From an uncultured Clostridia bacterium (GTDB lineage: Bacteria > Bacillota > Clostridia > Oscillospirales > Ruminococcaceae): a stretch of 45,418 nt of DNA. The stretch spans positions 1 to 45,418 of the forward strand of contig CAMWVP010000008.1 of the NCBI GenBank assembly GCA_947177735.1. The letters run 5' to 3'. The notes beneath the pieces were generated by a model. That model was not told where the DNA came from, made no database searches, and worked only from the letters and a program-made list of their open reading frames with translations. Positions 1 through 7,105 of this stretch are shown here, one piece after another. Position numbers and translations under genes: made by a program. The first letter of the stretch is position 1. Each line of letters starts with the position of its first letter.

Positions 1-84
1 CTATCTCTCAATATTTTTTTGTTTGTTTGTCCAATATCTATTGTAGCACAACACGCATTTTACCGCATAAAATAAAAACATTAC

Positions 85-113
85 TTGATTTTTTCGCCAA
101 AATATGTTAAAAT
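85..113 (+). promoter_or_regulatory. SigA-type promoter of the GtrA gene
   Basis: TTGATT at 85-90 and TAAAAT at 108-113 are separated by 17 bases. The predicted transcript begins near 120, just before the Shine-Dalgarno GGAGGG at 137-142. This places the true translation start of the next gene after position 142. Seen by eye; not tested. Confidence 0.7.
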
Positions 114-144
114 ATTAAAATATGAAAAAATATTATGGAGGGTG

Positions 145-714
145 TTGGATATAAAGATCAAGGGAATTGACATTAAAGATACCTTTGCAGCGCTTAAGAC
201 CAAGGACGGCAGGCGCGAGTTCTACCAAAAGCACAAGCAGATAATCCTGTATTTCGCATTCGGCATCGGCACGACGATCATCTCGATAGTGTCATACTAT
301 CTGTGCCGCGTGATCTTCCCAAACGCGGAAAGCGTGCCCGTATGGCTGGCGTGGATATTCAAGATAACATCCTATTTCGGGATAGAGAGCAACACCGCGC
401 TGCCTGTCATCGTTTCGTGGTTCCTGTCGGTGACGTTCGCGTTTCTGACCAACCGCGTGTACGTTTTCGGCAGCACCGCGAACACGGTCGGAAAGTTCCT
501 AGTGGAGGCGCTAAAGCTCTATGCCTCGCGCATTGCGACGCTGTTTGTCGATCTGCTGATAATGTTTCTGCTTGTCGATCTTCCGGGCATGCACAACAGT
601 ATCTACGAGTTCTGCGCGAAGGTGTTCTCTAATATTATCGTGCTGATACTGAACTATGTGCTGAGCAAGATCTTCGTGTTCAGAATGAAGAAGCAAAAAG
701 TCAAGAGGAAATGA
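145..714 (+). CDS. GtrA-like polytopic membrane protein
   Basis: Small membrane protein of the GtrA type, a family linked to moving lipid-linked sugars across the membrane for cell-surface polysaccharides. After a charged N-terminus it shows four hydrophobic segments, beginning near the sequence QIILYFAFGIG, then VIVSWFLSVTFAF, TLFVDLLIMFLL and IIVLILNYVLSKIFVF. The basic end RMKKQKVKRK suits a cytoplasmic tail. The start is uncertain. The frame is open from 85, but that lies in the promoter. The Shine-Dalgarno GGAGGG (137-142) sits only 2 bases before TTG at 145. An ATA codon at 151 is better spaced but is a rare start. No glycosyltransferase gene adjoins, so the substrate is unknown. It lies 22 bp before trmB and may be cotranscribed with it. 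Confidence 0.75.
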   Translation: MDIKIKGIDIKDTFAALKTKDGRREFYQKHKQIILYFAFGIGTTIISIVSYYLCRVIFPNAESVPVWLAWIFKITSYFGIESNTALPVIVSWFLSVTFAFLTNRVYVFGSTANTVGKFLVEALKLYASRIATLFVDLLIMFLLVDLPGMHNSIYEFCAKVFSNIIVLILNYVLSKIFVFRMKKQKVKRK

Positions 715-736
715 TTGTTGACGGAGAGATGAAATT

Positions 737-1426
737 ATGAGAATGAGAAGAAAGAAGAACCTCGACGAGCGTCTTGCCGCGTGCGCGCCCGTGCTGCTGT
801 ATATGCAGTGTCAGAACGAGCACGCGAACGATCCGCTCTCCGACGAGTTTTTTGTGAGCGCCGAAAAGACCTTCGGCAACTCCAACCCGCTCTACCTGGA
901 AATAGGGTGCGGAAAGGGAGGTTATGCGGTGGAGTTCGCCAAGCGCAATCCCGATATAAACCTTATCGCGATAGAGAAAACGCCGAACGTACTCGTGACG
1001 GGCGCGGAGGAGGAAATGAGGCTGCAATTGCCAAATCTTCGCTTCTGTATGGGGCAGGCGGAGTATCTTGATCATATGTTCCGTGAAAAGAGCGTTGACA
1101 GGCTGTTCCTGAATTTCAGCTGCCCGTTCCCCAAAAAACAGTACGCCAACCACCGCCTCACTCACAATCGGTTTCTCGAAATATACCGACGAGTGCTGAA
1201 AGACGGCGCGGAGATACATCAGAAAACCGATAATATGCACTTTTTCGAGTTCTCGATAGAGCAGTTTTCGCAATGCGGATTTCCTCTGAAAAATGTTTCG
1301 CTGGACTTACATAACAGCGGCTTTGAGGGAAACATAGTGACGGAATACGAAAAGAGGTTCAGCGACCTCGGACAACCAATTTACCGTCTTGAGGCGGTAA
1401 ACGGAGGGCTTGACAATGGAAAATGA
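737..1426 (+). CDS. trmB: tRNA (guanine-N7)-methyltransferase TrmB
   Basis: Cytoplasmic SAM-dependent enzyme that makes m7G46 in the variable loop of tRNAs. The SAM-binding loop LEIGCGKGG is at about residues 54-62, the acidic end of strand 2 at AIEK (78-81), and the family block NFSxPxPKK...RLTH at 126-143. At 229 residues it has normal length. One oddity: the usual FSDPWPKKRH reads FSCPFPKKQY here, so a conserved Asp is Cys129 and Trp is Phe131. The fold signature is otherwise intact, so I keep the assignment, with some doubt about activity. The start ATG follows GGAGAG. Its last 11 bases overlap the next gene, which suggests coupled translation. Confidence 0.88.
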   Translation: MRMRRKKNLDERLAACAPVLLYMQCQNEHANDPLSDEFFVSAEKTFGNSNPLYLEIGCGKGGYAVEFAKRNPDINLIAIEKTPNVLVTGAEEEMRLQLPNLRFCMGQAEYLDHMFREKSVDRLFLNFSCPFPKKQYANHRLTHNRFLEIYRRVLKDGAEIHQKTDNMHFFEFSIEQFSQCGFPLKNVSLDLHNSGFEGNIVTEYEKRFSDLGQPIYRLEAVNGGLDNGK

Positions 1427-1895
1427 ATTTTTGGTGTTTGATAATCTGCCGTTCAAGCTGACAGTCATCGAGGTGCTTATGTATGAACTGAAACTCCTCG
1501 GCGAGCCGTACAACGGTTCCGACGAGTTTTACGAGCGATACAAGTCGGATATTGACACGGTCTCCGATGAAACAGTGCTAGGCCGGCTGGAGGAGTATAT
1601 CGAGCGCGGCACAAAATTCTTCACGGAGCTTAAGATACCGCGTTCCCTTGCACCGAAAATACGCAATCTGTACACGGGCGAGGAGATGAACGTGTACGGC
1701 AACATCAATCCGCTTTGGCTGGATTTTGAGGAGTTCGATGACGGCGCAATGTTCGCCGTTACCGATATCAGCGAGCGCGAGATAAAGCAGTTCCCGAATC
1801 TGGAGGGTTTTACATTCAATATGTACCTTGATCCGCCCGAGGAGCTGCTTAGGAAATTAGAGGGTTGGGGTATTGAGATAAACCCGCAGGATTGA
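1416..1895 (+). CDS. Acidic soluble protein of unknown function
   Basis: A 159-residue acidic protein with no membrane segment or signal peptide. The ATG at 1416 is chosen because GGAGGG (1403-1408) lies 7 bases upstream; a TTG at 1410 in the same frame is less likely. The N-terminus (VFDNLPFKLTVIEVLMYEL) and the C-terminal helix (PPEELLRKLEGWGIEI), preceded by REIKQFPNLEGFTFNMY, recall small uncharacterised DUF proteins of gut Firmicutes such as DUF6892, but I cannot confirm this. It overlaps trmB by 11 bases and is followed after 4 bases by a GNAT gene, so the three are probably read together. No function is proposed. Confidence 0.7.
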   Translation: MENEFLVFDNLPFKLTVIEVLMYELKLLGEPYNGSDEFYERYKSDIDTVSDETVLGRLEEYIERGTKFFTELKIPRSLAPKIRNLYTGEEMNVYGNINPLWLDFEEFDDGAMFAVTDISEREIKQFPNLEGFTFNMYLDPPEELLRKLEGWGIEINPQD

Positions 1896-1899
1896 TGTT

Positions 1900-2430
1900 A
1901 TGGCAGAATACAGAGAGTTAAAATGTGCCGAAATCAACAGAGAGTTATTTTTGGGGTTTATCCGCCGACAGGTCGTCAACGATTGCTGGCGGCGCGTTGA
2001 CGGCGAATGGGTGATAAAAAGCGACCCGTTTGTTGACGACTGGAGTGAGGAAGACTACGCCTTTTTGGTGAAATGTCTGCGCAACACCGTTACAAGCGGC
2101 GGAGTGGTCTACGGAGCGTTTGATGGCGGTGTGCTTAAGGGCTTTGCGTCGGTCGAGCCGCAGTTATTCGGCGGCGAGCAGAAGTATCTTGATCTGTCGA
2201 GTATTCACGTTTCGGAGGATATGCGCGGCAGGGGAATAGGGCGCGGGCTGTTCACAAGGGCGTGCGACTGGGCGCGGGAGCACGGTGCGGAAAAGCTGTA
2301 CATCTCAGCGCATTCGGCGGTGGAATCGCAGGCGTTCTACAAGGCTATGGGCTGCGTTGAGGCGGAGGTTTACAATCAAGAGCACGTCCGCGCAGAGCCG
2401 TTTGACCGGCAGCTTGAACGGAGGTTATAG
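1900..2430 (+). CDS. GNAT-family N-acetyltransferase
   Basis: A 176-residue protein of the GNAT fold, which moves an acyl group from acyl-CoA to an amine. The acetyl-CoA pyrophosphate loop is visible as MRGRGIGRGLF (R/Q-x-x-G-x-G/A pattern) at about residues 108-118, after the strand LDLSSIHVSED. The closing motif HSAVESQAFYKAMGC (about 135-149) is also typical. Residues 35-60 are rich in Trp, Asp and Glu and probably line the acceptor pocket. The substrate cannot be read from sequence. There is no strong Shine-Dalgarno, and the start lies 4 bases after the previous stop, so translation is likely coupled. Confidence 0.85.
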   Translation: MAEYRELKCAEINRELFLGFIRRQVVNDCWRRVDGEWVIKSDPFVDDWSEEDYAFLVKCLRNTVTSGGVVYGAFDGGVLKGFASVEPQLFGGEQKYLDLSSIHVSEDMRGRGIGRGLFTRACDWAREHGAEKLYISAHSAVESQAFYKAMGCVEAEVYNQEHVRAEPFDRQLERRL

Positions 2431-2475
2431 AAGATTATCTTTGCTAATCGATATATTAGAGCTAAAAGGGAAATA

Positions 2476-2496
2476 ATAACCTTTACAAATGGTTAT
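2476..2496. promoter_or_regulatory. Inverted repeat before the hydrolase gene
   Basis: ATAACC (2476-2481) and GGTTAT (2491-2496) are exact inverted repeats around 9 bases, in an AT-rich 100-bp gap. This could be an operator or a weak hairpin. A TTTACA lies in the loop, but no well-spaced -10 box follows, so I do not call a promoter. Confidence 0.3.
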
Positions 2497-2530
2497 CATT
2501 ATATCAAATTATACAAAAAGGAGAATTTCC

Positions 2531-3544
2531 ATGAAGAAGATTACAGGCACATTTCCGAGCGCGAGCGGTCTTTGCAAAGTACATTTCTACATCTACACCC
2601 CCGAAAAGCCAAAGGCGCTGCTTATGCTGTCGCACGGAATGTGCGAATATATAGAGCGCTATGAGGACTTCGCGAGGTTCCTCTGCGACAACGACATCGC
2701 GTTCGCGGGAAACGACCATATCGGTCATGGCAACTCGATAACGGACGAGGATATGCTCGGATACTTCGGGCAGGAGCGCGGTTACGTCAATATGGTGCGC
2801 GACCTGCACCGTATGAAAACGCTGCTCGAAAAGAAGTTCCCCGGGATCCCTCATTTCCTTATGGGACACAGTATGGGAAGCTTTATGGCGAGGATATATC
2901 TCTCTAAATATTGCAGCGTGACCGTGCCGAATAACTATTGCGATACTTGCAGCAACGTTGACGAAGCGGTCTGCGCGGACTGCGGCAGATACAAAGTGCT
3001 TTCGGGCGGCGACTGCTGGAACGGCGCGATCATTATGGGCACCGCCGGCGGTATGACGGGCTCCGCGCCTCTGCGCCGCGCGATGGATCTTATTTCGCAT
3101 AATCACGGCGATCTGTACCGCCACAAGTTCGGAACAAGGGTCGTTTTCGGTATGTTCAACCTGCGCACCGAGAACCGCCGCACGCCCAACGACTGGCTGT
3201 CGCGCGACGACGCGAACGTTGACAAGTATTGTGCCGATCCCAAGTGCAATTTCACGTTTACGATAGCCGCCTACCGTGATCTGCTGAACGCGCTGATGTG
3301 CGCGAACAGCGAACCCGTTATCGAGAACACTCCGACCGACCTGCCGCTGCTGTTTCTGAGCGGAGGAATGGATCCCATCGGCGAGTACGGAAACGGCGTG
3401 CGGAGCGCCGTCGTTAAGTATCTGGAGCACGGCTGCGACGTAAATCTGCGCATCTACCGCGAAGCAAGGCACGAGCTTATTTTCGAGCTGAACCGCGACG
3501 AGGTAATGCGCGATATTCTGGAATTTCTTGTCAAGCGGATATGA
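2531..3544 (+). CDS. Alpha/beta hydrolase (monoacylglycerol lipase type) with a cysteine-knuckle insertion
   Basis: Serine hydrolase of the lysophospholipase/monoacylglycerol lipase group (Hydrolase_4), expected to cut ester bonds of small lipids in the cytoplasm. The oxyanion strand LLMLSHGMCEY precedes the nucleophile elbow GHSMGS (Ser114). The acid is likely Asp in SGGMDPIG and the base His in REARHELIFE near the C-terminus, so the triad is complete. Directly after the elbow helix sits an unusual stretch with C137-x2-C140-x7-C148-x2-C151 and nearby C128, resembling a small zinc knuckle. Most family members have a short cap there without cysteines. The ATG at 2531 is preceded by AAAGGAG; the frame is open upstream to 2489 but without a ribosome site. 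Length is 337 residues. Confidence 0.85.
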   Translation: MKKITGTFPSASGLCKVHFYIYTPEKPKALLMLSHGMCEYIERYEDFARFLCDNDIAFAGNDHIGHGNSITDEDMLGYFGQERGYVNMVRDLHRMKTLLEKKFPGIPHFLMGHSMGSFMARIYLSKYCSVTVPNNYCDTCSNVDEAVCADCGRYKVLSGGDCWNGAIIMGTAGGMTGSAPLRRAMDLISHNHGDLYRHKFGTRVVFGMFNLRTENRRTPNDWLSRDDANVDKYCADPKCNFTFTIAAYRDLLNALMCANSEPVIENTPTDLPLLFLSGGMDPIGEYGNGVRSAVVKYLEHGCDVNLRIYREARHELIFELNRDEVMRDILEFLVKRI

Positions 3545-3553
3545 CCGCGTATC

Positions 3554-3582
3554 TTGACAAATTCCGCCAAATATGGTACAAT
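3554..3582 (+). promoter_or_regulatory. SigA promoter of the purB operon
   Basis: TTGACA (3554-3559), 17-base spacer, TACAAT (3577-3582). Near-perfect consensus, 31 bases before the purB start. No PurBox or guanine riboswitch is visible between it and the gene. Confidence 0.85.
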
Positions 3583-3613
3583 ATAATGTAATATTTTATT
3601 AAAGGAGACCGTT

Positions 3614-5050
3614 ATGTCCAAAAATTACAATTCCTATGAGAGCCCGTTCTGCACACGCTACGCAAGCCCCGAAATGCAGTTCATCTTCTCGGCGGACAAG
3701 AAGTTCACAACGTGGCGAAAGCTCTGGGTAGCGCTCGCGAGAGCGGAGATGAAACTCGGACTGCCCGTTACCGAGGAGCAGGTACGGGAGCTTGAAGCAC
3801 ACATAGATGATATCAACTATGACGTTGCCGAGAAACGCGAGCGCGAGGTGCGCCACGACGTTATGAGCCACGTTTACGCCTACGGACAGCAGTGCCCCAA
3901 GGCGGCGGGCATAATCCATCTCGGCGCGACGTCCTGCTATGTCGGAGACAACACCGATATTATTATAATGCGCGACGCTCTGCGGCTCGTCAAGAAAAAG
4001 CTGCTGAACGTCGTCGACAATCTCGCGAAGTTCGCTGAGCAGTACAAGTCGATGCCCTGCCTTGCCTACACTCACCTCCAGCCGGCTCAGCCGACCACCG
4101 TCGGAAAGCGCGCCACGCTTTGGATAAACGAGCTTCTGATGGACTTAGAGGAGGTCGAGTACCGTATCGACAATCTCAAGCTGCTCGGTCAGAAAGGCAC
4201 TACGGGCACTCAGGCATCGTTTAAGGAGCTGTTCGGCGGCGACCTCGCCAAGATAAAGCGTCTTGAGGAGATGATCGCGGAGGAAATGGGCTTTACGGCG
4301 TGCGTTCCCGTAAGCGGTCAGACCTATTCGCGCAAAATAGATTCTCAGGTTCTGGCAACTCTTTCGGGGATCGCGCAGACATGCTCCAAGTTCAGCAACG
4401 ATATGCGCCTTCTCCAGAACTTCGAGGAGATGGCGGAGCCGTTCGAGAAGAACCAGATAGGCTCGTCCGCAATGCCGTACAAGCGCAATCCTATGCGCTC
4501 CGAGCGTATCACCTCGCTCGCGAGATACGTTATGATCGATTCGCTCAACCCAGCTTTCACGGCGGGAACGCAGTGGTTCGAGAGAACGCTCGACGACAGC
4601 GCAAACAAGCGCGTTTCCGTAGCGGAGGGATTTCTTGCGGTCGACGCGATACTGAACATAATGATGAACGTCACCGACGGCATCGAGGTTTATCCCGAGA
4701 TGATAAAGCGCCGCCTTATGGCGAAGTTACCGTTTATGGCGACGGAGAATATAATGATGAGAGCGGTGGAGAACGGCGGAAATCGTCAGGAGCTCCACGA
4801 GCGGCTGCGTGTACACTCGCAGGCGGCTGCGCTGCTGATAAAGCAGGGCGGCGAATGTGATCTGCCCGAGCGCATAGCGGGCGACTCCGCGTTCAAGGTG
4901 ACAAAGGACGAGATCGAGGAGCTGTTGGTGCCCGATCTGTACGTAGGCTGCGCTCCCGAGCAGACGGAGGAATTTCTGGCGGCGCTTGTAAAGCCGCTGC
5001 TCGAGAAGAATAAGGAGCTGCTCGGCGAAAAGGCGGAGCTCAGCGTTTGA
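3614..5050 (+). CDS. purB: Adenylosuccinate lyase
   Basis: Cytoplasmic purine enzyme that cleaves SAICAR to AICAR and adenylosuccinate to AMP, releasing fumarate. The fumarase/aspartase superfamily signature GSSAMPYKRNPMRSERI is present (about residues 288-304), with HDVMSHVYAYG (81-91) and THLQPAQPTT earlier. At 478 residues it matches the longer PurB form that resembles eukaryotic enzymes. AAAGGAG lies 8 bases before the ATG. It is first in a run with recJ and rel, all tightly spaced, under the promoter at 3554. Other pur genes are absent from the window. Confidence 0.95.
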   Translation: MSKNYNSYESPFCTRYASPEMQFIFSADKKFTTWRKLWVALARAEMKLGLPVTEEQVRELEAHIDDINYDVAEKREREVRHDVMSHVYAYGQQCPKAAGIIHLGATSCYVGDNTDIIIMRDALRLVKKKLLNVVDNLAKFAEQYKSMPCLAYTHLQPAQPTTVGKRATLWINELLMDLEEVEYRIDNLKLLGQKGTTGTQASFKELFGGDLAKIKRLEEMIAEEMGFTACVPVSGQTYSRKIDSQVLATLSGIAQTCSKFSNDMRLLQNFEEMAEPFEKNQIGSSAMPYKRNPMRSERITSLARYVMIDSLNPAFTAGTQWFERTLDDSANKRVSVAEGFLAVDAILNIMMNVTDGIEVYPEMIKRRLMAKLPFMATENIMMRAVENGGNRQELHERLRVHSQAAALLIKQGGECDLPERIAGDSAFKVTKDEIEELLVPDLYVGCAPEQTEEFLAALVKPLLEKNKELLGEKAELSV

Positions 5051-5067
5051 CGCGTTAAAGGAGCGAT

Positions 5068-7086
5068 ATGAAGAAGTGGACAGTGCCGAATACGGTTTCG
5101 GCGGCTAATAATGAGATAGTCGGCGAGTTCGGCGACTTTCTCGGCGGCATACTTGTGCGGCGCGGCATAGTGACCTTGGACGGCGCGAGGGCGTTCTTCG
5201 GCTGTGACAGCCTTTCCGATCCGCTGCTTATGAGCGATATGGCTCGGGCGGTGGAGATGGTTCGTGCGGCTATCGACGAGGACAAGCGGATAACCGTGTT
5301 CGGCGACTACGACTGCGACGGCGTATGCTCGACCGTTATGCTGTACAGCTATCTCGAGGCGCAGGGCGCGGAAGTGGACTTCTATATCCCGGACAGGAGC
5401 GAGGGCTTCGGAATGAGCGTCGAAGCGCTCGAAAAGATCGCCGCCAACGGCACGCAGCTCGTGATCACTGTTGACAACGGCATTTCCGCTCTCAAAGAGG
5501 CGGAGTTTCTCGAGAGCAAGGGGATCGAGCTGCTGATAACCGACCACCATCAGCCGAACGCGAGCTTGCCCGTGTGCGGAGCGTGTATCGACCCGAACCG
5601 CGCGGACGACCCGTCGCCGTTTAAAGACCTGTGCGGCGCGGGAGTGGTGCTGAAGCTGCTTATCGCGCTGGAGGAGGACGAGGAGTTCGTTCTGGACAGC
5701 TACGCCGATCTCGCGGCAGTCGCGACAGTCGGCGACGTTGTGCCTCTTAAGGGTGAGAACCGTTACATAGTTCAGCGTGGTCTGGAAAACATAAGAAACG
5801 AGCAGAACGCTGGCTTGACCGAGCTTATCCGCATAGCGAAGCGCCCCGTTGACAAGATTACCTCGACCGACCTTGCGTTCACGGTCTGTCCGAGAATAAA
5901 CGCCGCGGGAAGAATTGCCCATGCCGAAAAGGCGGCGCGGCTGCTGCTGTGCGAGGACGACGCGGATACCGCCAAGCGCATTGCTGAGGAGCTCGAGCTG
6001 CTCAACCGCAAGCGCAAGACCGAGGAGGACAAGATACTCGGGGACGTTAAACGGCAGCTCGCCGCCGAGCCGCGCATACTAAAGGAGCGCGTTATAGTGC
6101 TCGCGGGTGAGGGCTGGCATCACGGCGTTATCGGTATCGTCTGCTCGAAAATACTCGAAAAGTACGACAAGCCCGTCGTGATGATATCCGTCGAAAACGG
6201 CAGGGCGCGCGGTTCCGTGAGGAGCATTGAGGGCTTTTCGGCGCACAAGATGCTTACGGAATGCGCAGCGCCGCTGACGACCTACGGAGGACATCCGGGC
6301 GCGGGAGGCTTTTCGCTGCCCGCGGATAAGATAGACGAATTTGGAGAGCTTGTACGGCGGTTTTCACGCGAGTATTACCCGAAAATGCCGCTGCCCTCGG
6401 TGCACGCGGATATGGAGCTCACCTGCGCCGACCTTACGGCGGACAAGGTAAAGCTGCTGTCGCGGATAGAGCCGTTCGGCGAGCGCAACCCCGTGCCGAT
6501 GTTCCTTTTGAGAGGCTGCACGGTAAAGGCAAAGCGCGCGATGTCGGAGGGAAAATACACCTCGTTCGACGTCGAGTCGGGCAGGGCGTCGCTTCGGGTC
6601 GTCACGTTCAGGATACCGTTCGCCGGGTTCATTCCGAACGTCGGTGACACGATAGATATCTTAGCCACCGCCGAGCTGAACGAGTACAACGGCAAGGAGA
6701 GCGCGGAACTGCGGCTCGTTGACTACCGCCCCGCCGGCTTCAGCGAGGACAGGTTCATCGCCGCGAGCCGCGTGTACGAGGAAATATGCCGCGGCGAGGG
6801 CTGCGACAAGCGCCTTGCGCCGAGAGTTATCCCTCAAAGCCGCGAGGAGCTGATGAAGATATACGACCTCGTCAGAAGAAACGAGGGCAGGCGAACCGCC
6901 GAGGAGCTGGCGGTATTTGACGGAAGCGTCAATTATTGTATGCTCAGGGTAACGCTCGACGCGTTTGCCGAGGCAAAGATGATAGAGTACAACGACAACG
7001 GCGCGCCCGTGACGGTGCCCGCGGAAAAGCGCGATCTGTTCGCGGGCGGGCTGCTGTACGAGCTCAACAAACAGTTTGCGGAATAG
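5068..7086 (+). CDS. recJ: Single-stranded-DNA-specific 5'-3' exonuclease RecJ
   Basis: Degrades single-stranded DNA 5' to 3' in recombination and mismatch repair. It belongs to the DHH superfamily. Motif I VFGDYDCDGV has Asp80, Asp82 and Asp84; TVDNG is motif II; TDHHQ (Asp159-His160-His161) is motif III. The DHHA1 part has GRIAHAEKAARLLL, and the GGHPGAGGFSL block follows near residues 409-419. An OB-like domain comes next (about 450-570), with a variable C-terminal tail. At 672 residues it is shorter than the B. subtilis form but complete in core. AAAGGAG precedes the ATG, 17 bases after purB. In Firmicutes recJ commonly lies just before rel, as here. Confidence 0.95.
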   Translation: MKKWTVPNTVSAANNEIVGEFGDFLGGILVRRGIVTLDGARAFFGCDSLSDPLLMSDMARAVEMVRAAIDEDKRITVFGDYDCDGVCSTVMLYSYLEAQGAEVDFYIPDRSEGFGMSVEALEKIAANGTQLVITVDNGISALKEAEFLESKGIELLITDHHQPNASLPVCGACIDPNRADDPSPFKDLCGAGVVLKLLIALEEDEEFVLDSYADLAAVATVGDVVPLKGENRYIVQRGLENIRNEQNAGLTELIRIAKRPVDKITSTDLAFTVCPRINAAGRIAHAEKAARLLLCEDDADTAKRIAEELELLNRKRKTEEDKILGDVKRQLAAEPRILKERVIVLAGEGWHHGVIGIVCSKILEKYDKPVVMISVENGRARGSVRSIEGFSAHKMLTECAAPLTTYGGHPGAGGFSLPADKIDEFGELVRRFSREYYPKMPLPSVHADMELTCADLTADKVKLLSRIEPFGERNPVPMFLLRGCTVKAKRAMSEGKYTSFDVESGRASLRVVTFRIPFAGFIPNVGDTIDILATAELNEYNGKESAELRLVDYRPAGFSEDRFIAASRVYEEICRGEGCDKRLAPRVIPQSREELMKIYDLVRRNEGRRTAEELAVFDGSVNYCMLRVTLDAFAEAKMIEYNDNGAPVTVPAEKRDLFAGGLLYELNKQFAE

Positions 7087-7105
7087 ATCCCCGGGAGACC
7101 TTACG

